Position numbers and translations under genes: made by a program. DNA of 64,000 nt. It comes from Centroberyx gerrardi. Lineage: Eukaryota; Chordata; Actinopteri; Beryciformes; Berycidae. Shown here piece by piece: positions 49,001 to 60,552 of the stretch. The DNA lies in the NCBI RefSeq assembly GCF_048128805.1, contig NC_135998.1, positions 26,866,896 through 26,930,895 on the forward strand, given 5' to 3'. How positions within the stretch are numbered: position 1 is the stretch's first letter; each line of letters begins with the position of its first letter. The notes under the pieces are model-generated. The model worked only from the letters and a program-made list of their open reading frames with translations. It was not told where the DNA came from and did no database searches.

Positions 49001-52000
49001 TACTCTAACTGAGCCCCTCAACAGTAGCATTCAAAGTCTCTCCAGCAAAAAGATTGCTATTTCGCCCCTCAAGAGTCCCAGCAAGGTAAGTTCCACACAC
49101 TATTCCTCATTTACCCGATACATCTCTAAATCTTGATTGTTTGAAAACTACATCGGCAAGAACCGCCAGCTTCATGCATCACGGCATCCGAAATGAATCC
49201 ATGAAGTGTTTGATGAAGTATTTTGTTGGATTGGGGTGAACTGGTCACCTTGCTGCAGTTTTTTTAAGTTGACCCTACATAACTGACCATACTGCACTCT
49301 CTGTGTTTGTCTCTGCCAGCTGACTGTGGTGTCTGTGGCTTCCCAGACCCCCAACGCCCCTCAGAAGTCGGTGGCACTGCCTGTCAATGTAGCCCTTGGC
49401 CAGCAGATCCTTACAGTGCAACAGTCCACATCTGGGTCCCCAGCCAAGGTGGTCTCTAGCCAAGCCACAGCACAGGTAAGGTTACAGGTTTCTGTAGCAA
49501 AGGCATTGTCTGGTGTACAAATGTGTCATTGAAAGTGTTGAGACTTTAAACAGGTCAGACTTACTTACTCTAAAATATGCCAAAAGAGGCCTATTCTTTT
49601 TTTAACCTAACTGATAAAAAATGTAGCTGAGGCATGAAGATAGGGTGATTGATAACTGGCTACTTCTCCGTCATATTTTGCAATACGCACCTGTAGTTGG
49701 GGGAGGCGGAGCTGGTTGAGCCTGGATAGTTATAAGGGTGGGAGGGGTTCAGCTATGAAAGATGAGCTTTTTTAAGGCCCATAACAAAATACATTGAGTT
49801 GAATACAGGGGACAACAACAAACTAAATGGGGAATGAATAAATTAGAAGTTCATCCCTCCAGAATATCTTTTGTCCTAGAACATTCTTAGGCTAGATTAA
49901 AGTGAAAATCTGACACAGTCTACCTTTAAGTTGTAACAGTTCCCTTTACTCGCATCATGTGATGCCCTCATAATAACATGTTCCTCCTTGTTCGCAATGT
50001 TGCTTTTGGTCAGCAGATGTCGTGGTTGGACACTGTTCAACGTGGCTTTGCTCTCAATGAAAATAAACGCATGTATAATGGAATTTTTAATGTTTTTTCT
50101 GGGGTTTATAGTCATGACAGGGACTCTTTTGTCAGGGCGGCCCGCCTTGACTATAAAGTGCTACAGGAATCCCTGGTATGGCAATCTCTGAGCCAATAAA
50201 AACAAGCAAACTGGAAAAGGTCTCTGGTTATGTGGCATAGACCAGGCAAAAGCTCAACAAATTTTTGGTGATCCTTGACATCCTTTACAGTGATTTGATA
50301 AGCTATTCTCTGGGAGGGGCTGCAGAAAGCCACAAAATGTATTCAGGTCCTTTGTCCCGCATGCCTTCACTTCTTCTCTAATCCCTGAGTCTTTAACCTG
50401 CCACCAGAAATTGCATATTTTCATATGTACTGAATGTCTTGTGTGCTGCAATTGTGTCTTCTGTTGTCTTGCGAATTTGTTCTGTGTTGTTTTAATTTAA
50501 CTGCGGTGAAGCCAAATAACGAATTTTCACACATGGACAAAAACGTTTCTCCGTTCTATTCACAAGTTGGTATATTTCAGTTACATAATACTGACTGTAG
50601 TATGTGTGTTATTATTCTCTCATTCTGACTTCATGCTCCGTCTCTGCTTATACCTGAACTTTTTCAGACTATAAAACCAGTGCAGTCAGTGGCTGTGGGA
50701 GGTGTCGCTGGCTCCCAGTACAAGACCATCATCCCCCTGGCCACCCAGCCCAACGTGCAGCAGATTCAGGTGCCAGGCAGCAGGTTCCACTACGTCCGGC
50801 TGGTCACAGCAACCACAGGCAGCAGCACAGGACAGACCGGTGGTCCCAGCACCAGCTCCATACAAACAGGTCACATATGCACAGACCTCTCCACAGTAAC
50901 TTTGTCTTGCCAAATATGATAACTGGCCCAGATAATGCTTATTGTCATTGACAACTCATGATGCTTATGTCCCACAGCTAAACCTATGGTGGTCAATACA
51001 GGAGCAATGAGGATGTCTGTCCCAATCGTCCCAGCACAAACCATCAAACAGGTGACTTGGTTATTAATCAAATATTGTCCGCACTAATTCAAACAGAGCA
51101 TTCTGTAACATGAGTATTTCCTTGTCAGGTGGTGCCTAAGCCCCTGACATCAGCAGCCCAGGTAGTAACCACGACTCAGACCCAGCAACGCCTGATCATG
51201 CCTGCAACTCCGCTACCCCAGATCCAGCCCAACTTCACCAACCTCCCTCCTGGCACCGTGCTGGCACCAGCTCCTGGGGGCGGGAACGTGGGTTATGCAG
51301 TTGTGCCAGCACAATATGTCACGCAGGTTAGTGGTGTTGTATTAAATATACAATGTTAATGGTTCTTGATAGTTACTGTGTGCAAAAGGAGTTTGATTCA
51401 CTATGATATTCCTGTGTCTACCTTAACTGTTGCTTTCTTTGTCCCTCCTGTAGCTCCAGCAGTCACCGTTTGTGACCCTGGCCAGCAGCTCTGGTTTCCC
51501 CGCTTCCTCTAGTATCCAGACTCAGGCCAGACTGCCACTCAATGGGTAAGGAGGCACATACAGACATTTAGGTAGTAACCATGAAGTCTGTTTACCTAAG
51601 AACAACAAAATACTGGAAATCATGATTTCTTTTGGGCGCAGAATGTTTTGGCTATTTTTCCTGAGCTTTAATGCCACAAACATTCATGTAAATAGATTTT
51701 AAATGAATTTATGGTTTATTGTTCGTATTGCACAATACCTGTCGTAAACATATACAGAATACCTGTTCTGAAAATACCACTACCAAACACTGAAAAAAGT
51801 ATTATAAAAAGTATTATAAAAGTTTTGTAAAAGTAAAAGCTAATGAGAAAATCACAAACTATAATAACCCTGTTGATTGGTAGATGGGCTATGATTTCAA
51901 TTTGATCTGAATTATATTATCCACTGGCTCACAGCTTGTCAACGGCAGAAACAACCACAAGACCAAGGAAACCATGCAACTGCACCAAGTCACAGTGTCT

Positions 52001-53767
52001 TAAGCTGTAAGTATAACTGTGGGTTGAGATGGTTTATTTTTGTCTTTACCAGTGTTATATTCAATTGACAAACTTGTCTATAAATGAAGCCTGACCTGAT
52101 GAATGTACATTCTGTTTATAGAATATGTATTGTATCAACTACTGGCAACATGTTTTTTGTTCTTAATCTCAGTAAACCCTCCTGTGTGTATATTTTTTCC
52201 CCTCTATTTAGATGGGGAAATACAGATACAAGGATGCCAAGTCTGGCACATTCAGGCAGTTGTAATAGGTAGAGCTCTGTTGTTTTTTCCAGATACTGTG
52301 ACTGCTTTGCAAATGGAGAGTTCTGCAATAACTGCAATTGCAATAATTGCTTCAATAACCTGGAACATGAAACAGAACGACTTAAAGCCATTAAGGTGAG
52401 GTCGAACTTCGGTGGGTGAGTTGTGTTATTGGACTGAATTGCTTCATGTTGGACAGGTGAAACAGTGAAAATGACTCTGTTTTCATAGACGTGTCTGGAC
52501 CGGAATCCAGAGGCCTTCAAACCTAAAATTGGCAAAGGCAAAGAGGGAGAGTCGGACCGTCGACACAGCAAAGGCTGCAACTGCAAACGGTCGGGCTGCC
52601 TGAAGAACTACTGCGAGTGCTACGAGGTGCGTTTTCCCTTTCCCAGGGTATCTCCGGTAGCTGTATTAATGTAACTTTGTTCATATTGACACAATGGACT
52701 GTTTGGATGCAACCTGATGTCTTCTCTCCCTTCACATTGAAGGCAAAGATCATGTGCTCGTCCATTTGTAAGTGTATCGGCTGCAAGAACTTTGAGGAGA
52801 GCCCGGAGAGGAAGACGTTGATGCACTTGGCTGATGCAGCAGAAGTTAGAGTACAGCAGCAGACTGCAGCCAAGACCAAGCTGTCTTCACAAATCTCAGA
52901 CCTGCTTATGCGGACCACACCTGTCATTTCAAGTGGAGGCGGGAGGTAATACTTTTCTCTATAACGGGGATATTGAATTAGTATGAGCATTTTGAAGCTT
53001 AACCGTGTACATGACCTCTGTGGAGAGCTATGGACAAGTTAAGTGTGAAGTTTCTGAGGGATGAGTCTGAAATGAATGTATAGATAGGAATAACTAGTGT
53101 GATGTGATCGTCTTTAAAATGTAATCCTGTTTTGTAATTAAAGCACGTTGAAAGCTTTACCCTTTAAGTTTAACTGAGGTGATTGACCACATATGACAGC
53201 TGCAAAATGCTGGAGGGAAAGGAGGGAAGGCCTAAACAGGCCAAGCCCAAATCCACACAAACAGTCTCTCAGCCTGTTACTCTGGAACGGCACCTGAAAG
53301 AAAAAAAGTCCTTCACATACAAACATAGTAGCAGTAGACAAGGTAGATTCATTTAAATGGCACCATTGTTCACAAGTCCCTAATCTTAAATCCTAGTCAA
53401 ATCTGAAGTAATTTGAGGATGGGTTCCAAGTCAAGTCAGTTTGTGCACAATTTTAGTGCAGTTCAAGTGGCCAACTGGAGTCTCCACCTCTGGTTATGGA
53501 TGATGATGGTTGATGATGGAGGATGATGCATTTTCTTCCTAATGCCTTATTTCCTCCCGCTGCAGGCTGCCTTATACGTTTGTGACGAAGGAGGTGCTCG
53601 AAGCGACATGCGAGTGTCTGCTGGAACAGGCCAAGCAGGCGGAGCAGACTCATCAGCCTCAGGCCCAAGCGGAGAGGATGATCCTGGAGGAGTTCGGACA
53701 CTGCCTCATGAGGATAATCAGCTCCGCGGGGAAAGCCAAAACAGACTGTGCCTCCATCAACTGCTAG
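46064..53767 (+). CDS. lin54: LIN54, DNA-binding subunit of the DREAM/MuvB complex
   Basis: Thirteen coding exons splice in phase to 810 residues: 46064-46813, 48718-48829, 48955-49085, 49320-49475, 50668-50869, 50978-51051, 51129-51326, 51454-51545, 51935-52006, 52293-52395, 52489-52626, 52743-52945, 53566-53767. The long N-terminal part is Ser/Thr/Gln-rich and unstructured ([20 protein letters not shown] at the start). Two tesmin-type CXC domains follow, beginning [16 protein letters not shown] (about 586) and [17 protein letters not shown] (about 660), joined by a [15 protein letters not shown] linker. Tyr597 and Tyr671 fall where human Tyr536 and Tyr610 contact the CHR minor groove, with the same 74-residue spacing. 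A helical C-terminus follows, ending CASINC. LIN54 brings MuvB to CHR elements to repress or activate cell-cycle genes. Human LIN54 is about 749 aa; the difference includes one extra exon and a longer N-terminal exon. Confidence 0.98.
46814..48717. other. lin54 intron 2, with a SINE
   Basis: Apart from the SINE at 47658-47851, I see no exon or repeat. The open frame at 47000-47275 has no recognisable features. Confidence 0.6.
47658..47851 (+). mobile_element. tRNA-derived SINE with target-site duplications
   Basis: The head has an A-box-like AATAGAGCGCGTACC and a perfect B-box GGTTCGAATCC (47725-47735). These are followed by the fish SINE body (GCCCGCGGTCATTTGCTGCA, CTCCCCTCTCTCTCCC), CAATAAAGCC and an A-rich tail. 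Flanks ACAGTCGAGTTGC (47645-47657) and ACAGTTGAGTTGC (47852-47864) are a 13-bp target duplication with one mismatch. The insertion is in the lin54 sense orientation inside an intron. Confidence 0.9.
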
Positions 53768-54711
53768 GCCAGGCACTGGCTCTCTCCACATACCACCCAC
53801 CCTTAGAGAGCCAGCTTGGGGGCTGAGGGGAATGGATATATCTGCGCTCTGTCTCAGACCCCTCGGGCTTATCTCCTGCAGGGACAAAGGTCGTCTCCCT
53901 CGTCAAAAGGCAGAACAGTGGCCAGAGAGCAGATAGCTTGCGCTGCCTTGGCCAAGCTAAAACCAGCTGGAATTGGAAAAACGGAACAGTCCTGTGCACT
54001 GGTCACCTACTTTGTAAGCAAAAAAATATTGAAGGACAAATGGACAGAGCCAAAACGGCTCTGATGGAATCACCTTCAACATTTTCATCAAGCTGGTTCA
54101 CATGGCTGTGGTGGACAAGAACGACTCTGGACAGAACTGAGCAGGGTAGTGTTGAGTGGGAATCTAGGGGTAGGTTTACCTCTTAGCCTTTGCTTCACTT
54201 TTAATCGCCACGTGCAAGTAAATGTACAGGAATTGACAGGGCACTGCAAGGCCGTATCAATCAAGCACCCACCCTCCACCCCCAACTCTTATTTTTCTGA
54301 TCTGAGATTTTCACTCAAAAAATGCCTGTAATCCCATTTTTATGTAATCAGTATATCTGTGCTTACAGTAGGCATACAAAACATTTATCTTTTGATATTT
54401 ATTTTGACAAGTATTTGTAATCATTGAGCGCTAATAATGTGTGGCTTATAGTGCTTCAAACTGTTTATTATTAATCTAGGCTAGACTAAAGCGTTTCATA
54501 CATGAAAATGAGTAGAGGCAACATTAGGGTTAATCCAAAAAGCAATTGTTAGATGAACACACACAGATGACGCATTATGAACAGAACAGTTGGAACATGG
54601 CTGGATTGGCAGAGCTACATGTATTTTGGAAAGTATCTGCTTGTGCTAATAGCCTAGTAATGATCTGTTTGCTTAGTCACATGGTTATTGTACATTAACA
54701 AGAGTCTAACA

Positions 54712-54832
54712 GCCCCGCAACATAGACTTTAGTGGAAGCGTCCCTGCCAGGAATTGAACACAGGTCTCCTGATTGAGAGTCTGCAATCTAACTCTGACGT
54801 TGCGATCCTCGGAGCTCCTGCTGTCGCGGGGC
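54712..54832. repeat. GCCCCGC inverted repeat pair enclosing the tRNA-like relic
   Basis: GCCCCGCAACA (54712-54722) and the reverse complement of the sequence ending at 54832 (GCCCCGCGACA) match at 10 of 11 bases and bracket about 100 bases, including the tRNA-like sequence. That is the layout of a small MITE or of a long stem. Confidence 0.5.
54738..54803 (-). pseudogene. tRNA-Glu-like relic
   Basis: On the minus strand TTAGATT, an anticodon loop CTCTCAA (CUC), CAGGAGACC and a B-box-like GTTCAATTC align with tRNA-Glu. The stems are broken: the anticodon stem GCAGA/TCAGG and the T-stem pair poorly, and no 5' TCCCTG matches the 3' CAGGGA. It is therefore not a functional tRNA; it could be a pseudogene or the head of a short element. 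Confidence 0.45.
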
Positions 54833-55779
54833 CATAAATTGAAAAATGACTTGCATGACTCATTAAGTGATGTTTCTGACACTCGTTCCTAACGAGCGAG
54901 CGAGAGAATGGAACACGAGAGCGCGCAGCAAATTGTCCTTAACCTGATCCGTCCACGCTGGTCCGGTGTCGCTAGGGTACAAAACGAGAGCCAATCAGGG
55001 AGCTTAGCCCATTCATTGTGAAGCTAGTTGGCAAAGTTAACAAGTTCATTGAACTTGAAATCCCCCAAACTTAGGCAATTGCCACCCATTCAGTTTCTTC
55101 AAGACATCTTTGTAGACTGGATGCTGTGTGTCATACAGAAACCGCTGCTCTGCACTGATGTGACAAGACGTTCCTCGTCATGTTGATGTGGGAATGGAGC
55201 AGCAACACGCAGAACATGTGGGATATCAACCAATGAAAACAGTTTGGAGGTGGGGCAAGGTGGAAAAAGTTTGCACAAATGGAGACACAGTGACAGATTT
55301 TTCACTAGAGTGAGACATTGCTCGCTGTATTCGCCGACACGCAGTTTGGCTAGGACAGGATGATGGAAATGGATGCACGCGATTCACTTTTCGCTCGCTC
55401 CCTTGCTCGCATCGCTTTATGTTAGGAACAGGTGTGACTGTAATGCACAGGTCAGAAAATATGCAAAAATTATGCCTACAAGAAAATTGCACTCAAAGTG
55501 GCTCAAGATCCTTTTTCTTAATTTTTCCTGTAAATGCTCAGTAAAGGTTCAACTCAACCTGCACCTGGGACAAACAGTTTGATTGTAAACTCAGAGTTCA
55601 AGGTGCTGCACTGGCAGCTTGCGTACAGTGCAGTCACTTAGGCTTTTTCACAGAGTAGCATGCAACCTAATTCAAAAAGGCACAATGATCCTAGTAAGTT
55701 ACAGCAGATGTAATGATAAAAAATTTTTTTTTTTTTTTTTTTTAAAGCATTTGGCTAACTTTCATCAATGCAGTTCACA

Positions 55780-56200
55780 AGGGGTGCACCAATACCATTG
55801 TTTTCAGACCAAGTACATAGTAAGTACTCATATCAGTACTTGCCAATATTAAGTACTGATATGAGTACAACCATGCAGCCTCTTCAACAAAACAATATTT
55901 AATAACCAGATCAGTGTCTGCTCTTCAGTTGGCTGTTGGTGGCTTGTCCTCTTTGCAGCTGTAGCTGGCTGAAAGGGTTCCTATGCCTTCCCATGCTGAC
56001 TTTTAAGTTGTTTGATTAGGTTGCTGGTGTTAATGATTTCACATTCTCCCCTCCTCTCTTCAGAGTAGCACCACAAACCTTGCAGTCTGCAGATTTGTCA
56101 TGGTAAAATACTCCCAAATTGCTGACATTTTGGTATTTTAGACCAATTTTAGATTGAGTTCTAATGACCTTTGCTGCTCCTCTACCCCCCCCCCCCAACC
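55780..56200 (-). mobile_element. hAT-like transposon fragment with BED zinc-finger remnant
   Basis: The left end, AGGGGTGCACCAATACCATT followed by GTACTCATATCAGTACTTG-type sequence, looks like a fish hAT terminus. On the minus strand, 56016-56198 encodes GVFYHDKSADCKVCGATLKR, which resembles the first half of a BED zinc finger (aromatic residues, then CxxC). The frame is short and the rest of the transposase is not visible, so it is a dead fragment. Confidence 0.5.
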
Positions 56201-56619
56201 CCCATCTTTGCTGTCACTCTCCGCTGTATTCTGTCAGATAATGCAGAAATGCCTTAAAATAATTCTAAAACAGACTGGGATAATTATTTTATATGCTCTG
56301 GGACTGGGATTGCAAATATTTTTGCAAATATGTTTTTCTGTTTAGAGGTTTGGCGGGAAAGAGTTGTATAAGCATTACATTACCATGTATGTTCACATTT
56401 TGAATTTATACTGTTGTTTCTGTTTTCACATTTTGTAGTCGACCAAACAATGGTTTTAACTGCGTATTGCTCATTCATACAATAACTTGTTTTAAACTTC
56501 TGATGATACTGAATGCAAAGGAGTGACAGTTGGTCGATATTCCAGTTATGTGGATCACAGGATCTTGATGTCCGTCCACAGCAGCTCCGTGTAACCCCTA
56601 AAGAGTGCAAACACCACAT

Positions 56620-57142
56620 CGCACAAAGTACCGATACTGAAAAAGTATCATGGTACCTGATTTGAGAAATGGTACTGTTTTGTACTATTTCTCATATTTG
56701 CTTTTGTGAACTTGTGCATAAATTGACTCTCACAGACGTTAATCCTTGTGAAAACGTATTTGTACAAATGAAGTTTGCTCGGCATTTCAGTAGAAAATCA
56801 CACTGTAGCGCTGAAGATAATCACCTGCTCCGTTCATACAGCCCGGCTGTCTTGGTGGCGGCCTGCCTGAATAGGGGAAGTGGTGTGACAACAAAATGTC
56901 TTACAGGAAACACTCTTTGTAGTTTCCTTTTCCTGTATTCTCAAAGGCAACCTGGTGGGGAAGAATGATGTAAAACAATGTCTGCTTGTATAATTATTGC
57001 ATTTCAAACAACTTTTAAGTCTTATGTGATTTAGATTAGGCCATTTCATTGTTCCGGGGGGGAGGTTGTGATTTTTGATTCAGAACCATGATCTCTGGTA
57101 TCGGTACCAAGACACAGTTTTGGTGTTGTGACAACACTACTC
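56620..57142. mobile_element. Decayed hAT-like repeat
   Basis: Left part AGTACCGATACTGAAAAAG and right end, reverse-complemented, AGTGTTGTCACAACACCAAA with TTGGTACCGATACC are characteristic of fish hAT termini. The interior has no transposase frame. Boundaries are approximate. Confidence 0.45.
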
Positions 57143-58199
57143 CAGTTATAGATTGTTACACCTCACTTCAGAGTTATAGATTGTAAATTGTAATTGTAAA
57201 TTGCTTGCTGTAACAGCTATTGTTTTAAAACAAAGTCAAGGATCAAACTCCAAATTCCTGTCCGCCGTTTTGTATCACAGATTTAGACGGTGTTAACATT
57301 TTATCACCTATGATTTTGTTCCTGATTTGAATTTGTGTTGGTGTGAGTTGTGGTTAAGCCTCTTGTTGCTAAGATTTTATCACCCTTTGATATGATAATG
57401 CAATGTCATCACACTTAGAAAGGTTTTGGACTATACTGTGCTGGTCAGTGTTCGCATCCTTTTCCAATTTTGTTGATCATTATTTGTTAAAACATGAGGT
57501 GAACTTTTAAACACATTTGAATATGACCGTTTCATTATTTTGTCTACTGACATTCCAGAACAAAAAAATATATATACTAATTTTAAAAGAAAGGAAATTG
57601 AGAAAAACAGGACAGCATTATTGGCCCAGAGGACATCAGTAACAAAGTCCTAATAGCATATCCATATATTGTTCAGGGTGTAGTTGATTTGCACACACAT
57701 ATAAATGATAAAGTACTTTAAAAAGTGATGAGCCAAAGAAACCCTGAGTGGCTTATAAAAATGATCACCCCAAAAGGAAAAGAAAATCAATGAGAAGGCA
57801 GAAGTTACCCGGGCAACAGAAAACAAATGCAATCAAGCCATGTCCACCACTGATGGATTGTACAATATGTTTTCTTTGTGTTTGTCTGAATGCCTACGTC
57901 TCTCCTTTTCTGTGGGATCATTTTCTCCTCTCCATTTCTCAACAGGATTCTTATTCTCAAAGTATTCCACATTTACGGAAGACAAACTAAAACTGTTTAT
58001 TTCAAGGACTTTTCTCATTTGATCTGAGTGATAGGCTAAATCAATAGCAATGATAAGCGTCAATATGCTAGTTTGCACTTTATATATACATCTTCCAAAA
58101 GTGATGATCATAAAAATCACTGTTTTGTCTCTCATTGCAGTTAAGGTCATCTATGTGGTGTTATGGGTAGTAGGGTTAAAAAAAAAAAAAAAAATTTAA

Positions 58200-59574
58200 A
58201 TGTAGGTGGGAGCTGATGACGAGATCCGGTTTTGCGACTTGGCTAGGAAGTATATTAGTGATCAGTTCCGGAGCAGCTTGCAGAATTCGGGGTGGGAGCA
58301 GAGCAGAGCGAGTAAATGTGCTTTTTGACCAAAAAGCATGAACAAAACGCATGCTTTGCGCAGCTTCGACGAACTGGAATCGACATGGTCACCTGAAGGT
58401 GCGACGCGAGCAGCCCGCCGTGGAGGATGCTAACGAAGGAAGCTAGCTAGCTCGCTAGCTGAACTTCTAGCATCTTTCCACGTGGCTGCTCTTCTGGATA
58501 ACCAGGTGGGTTGTGAATGAAATCAACCATAATATGTTTCTGGTGGTTATGTGCTGTAGACTGCATGAGTAGCCTGCTCGAGGACACTTGGTGCAGCCAC
58601 CGTACCTCACGACGGTACACATGGTTAGCGGTAGCCCCGATACAGGCTGCACGCTAAACTCAATTGAAAAATCTGGCTATTAAGTCTGACCTCGCCTATC
58701 GACAAAGATACATAGCTGGTAGAACGTGACTTAAGACTTTTTCTGAAACATAAGGAGCCATTCTTCAATTCGGTATACATTCAATACACCAAGCAACGCT
58801 TATTTGAATGAAACTCCAACTGTTTTGTCTTCCAAAAGAAACACACCGTGGTGGGCGGTAACGTTAGCGGCGGGAGATTAAGTATCGTAAATATAAATGG
58901 CCATTTGGATTATGTTTGTATAATTGAATAGCAAAGAATGATCATGAATAGCAAAACCCTGTTGTTCAGATCATGAGCCACAATGATCTGTTCATTGTAC
59001 TGAGCTGCATAGAAAGCTGGTTTTCTGATTATTAACAGGTGAAGTCAAAGACAACGCCTTAATGCTGTTTTATAGGTTTAGCTTCTCTAACCTTTCCTCA
59101 CTTTGACAGATGAATTGAAGACGAGTGCTGGAGTAAAGGGACACGCACTTGGCTGTGTGGACAGGCATGTACGTATTTCGGTTGTTATTTATTTAGTAAA
59201 GTGGATGACTGTCCCAATGATTATATCAATCACTACCCATCTGACCCATTCATGTGTTTGGGAGAGATTAGGCCTGAGTTTATCTGAGGGTGCTGTCATT
59301 CATATTCCCACTTCAGTTTGCTAGTCAAGTGTAAATCAAATTTGATTGTGATTTGTGTGTCATTTGTTAGGAGTCTATTCACCTTACTTTAATATCTTCT
59401 TTATTCCTCCTCCAGGTTCCTCCAGGTGAAGTACACGCTGAACTCGGAGAATGTCTAACATTGATCTGCCATATTGCACTTGACTTGTATGTTTTTTTTT
59501 TTATTTTAATGTATGACTTAATCATTCATAACTAGGTGTGCATTTGTAAATAAATAAAATCTGTGGAATATAAA
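58200..59574 (+). ncRNA. Possible spliced, polyadenylated non-coding transcript between lin54 and sec31a
   Basis: A CpG-containing block (58220-58500) with a perfect E-box CACGTG (58479-58484) ends in a good donor (ACCAG|GTGGG, 58505/58506). Downstream are an exon-like segment 59110-59168 (acceptor TTTGACAG, donor GTACGTA), then an acceptor (CCTCCTCCAG) at 59415. After it come overlapping AATAAA signals at 59549-59558 and a GT/T-rich downstream element. Joining the three segments gives only a 31-codon frame in the first; the frame open through the last two is closed upstream by a stop. I therefore favour a non-coding RNA. It may be a positional counterpart of transcripts known between LIN54 and SEC31A in mammals, but nothing here proves it is transcribed. 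Confidence 0.35.
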
Positions 59575-60300
59575 GCTGTTATGAGTGTTTGTCTTTTTTT
59601 TTATCAGAAGCTTTGAGATATTCAGAATCTAGAATGGGATGGTGTGATGGTTTTTGTGGGGAAAATATGTTTTTGTATCAAGTTACTATCTTCTCAGTCA
59701 CCTGAAAGCCTACTTTATGACAGGTATATTGGAGTTTTAGTGACAAGAGCAGTCCTAAAGATGCATGTAGTTCTTAATTTATAGTGGGATTACTTAAATT
59801 TACTCCTAATTTCACTCCCTGGAAGATATCAGAATGAGTTAAAAGTACAAGAATAACCTCTGGTCAGATTTCACAGATTTTCACATGTTACCTCTCCTAC
59901 ATTAAGTAATTCTGTATTATATTGGAACTAGAAATCTCTGTGTTCCTTGGGGCGGGGGAATCATACTAAATGGGGGGCCAGCGGTCTAAGTTGTATGTAT
60001 TTGGAGGTCCTTGGTATGAAAAACGTTTAGGGACCACAGTATCATAGCACAGTGGTTCTCAACCTGGGGGTCGTGAGATGTTTTATGGAATAGGAAAACA
60101 AAATTATGTCTGTTTTTTCTGATTTCTTTGTCTAATTTTTGCTTTTTTTTCTTGTGAAATACTGAATAGGTTTGAAAAAAGTTTGTGAATCACTGCGCGG
60201 TAACATGCTGTAAGCGCGTGGTTTAATTTGTATCAATTGGAGGGTGTGAAACTGTTGGCGAACCGCTACACTTTAAACCTCCTTGGCGGTTATATACTAA
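59575..60300. other. Spacer upstream of sec31a
   Basis: Contains a small MITE-like piece at about 60051-60199, with ends CAGTGGTTCTCAACCTGGG and, reverse-complemented, CAGTGATTCACAAAC. No gene seen. Confidence 0.5.
60051..60199. mobile_element. Short hAT-type MITE-like repeat
   Basis: Similar inverted ends (CAGTGGTTCTCAACC and CAGTGATTCACAAAC) bracket about 150 bases. A clear target duplication is not seen, so the family is tentative. Confidence 0.45.
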
Positions 60301-60552
60301 ACATGTGAGGGCATGCAACGTCCGCCGACGTCCACCGGAAGATGTTCTTCTTCGGGGGAGGAGACTGTTGCTCAGTGCCACGTTGATGGAGACCAGTGGG
60401 GACGTGGAGATTTCACCCTGCTGCCGGGACCAGTAGTCTTTTTACCAAACCTTGAGTGGACACGAAAGGGGAACTTGCACGGGTGGAAAGTTATTTCTGT
60501 TTGTAACCTATTTTATGTGTGCGTTCATGTGAGAAGGAGCAAAGCGGAGAAG
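60301..60552 (+). promoter_or_regulatory. sec31a: sec31a promoter and 5' UTR exon
   Basis: CpG-containing sequence with CCGCCGACGTCCACCGGAAG (an ETS-like CCGGAAG) leads into sequence ending at a consensus donor (GGAGAAG|GTAAGC, 60552/60553). The next acceptor is the T-rich TTTTTAATCTCAG at 61480, six bases before the sec31a ATG. The start of transcription within this interval is not determined. Confidence 0.55.

Larger units (their letters stand above)
53768..58190. other. lin54 3' flank and intergenic DNA with decayed elements
   Basis: The lin54 3' UTR starts here, but I find no convincing poly(A) hexamer close to the stop. The region holds a tRNA-Glu-like sequence (54738-54803), CpG-containing sequence near 54.9-55.4 kb, a hAT-like remnant with a BED-finger fragment (about 55780-56200) and hAT-terminus-like sequence (56620-57142). 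No intact gene seen. Confidence 0.6.

Noticed and set aside
54738-54803. Functional tRNA gene
   Set aside because: The anticodon and T stems do not pair and the acceptor stem lacks its 5' half.
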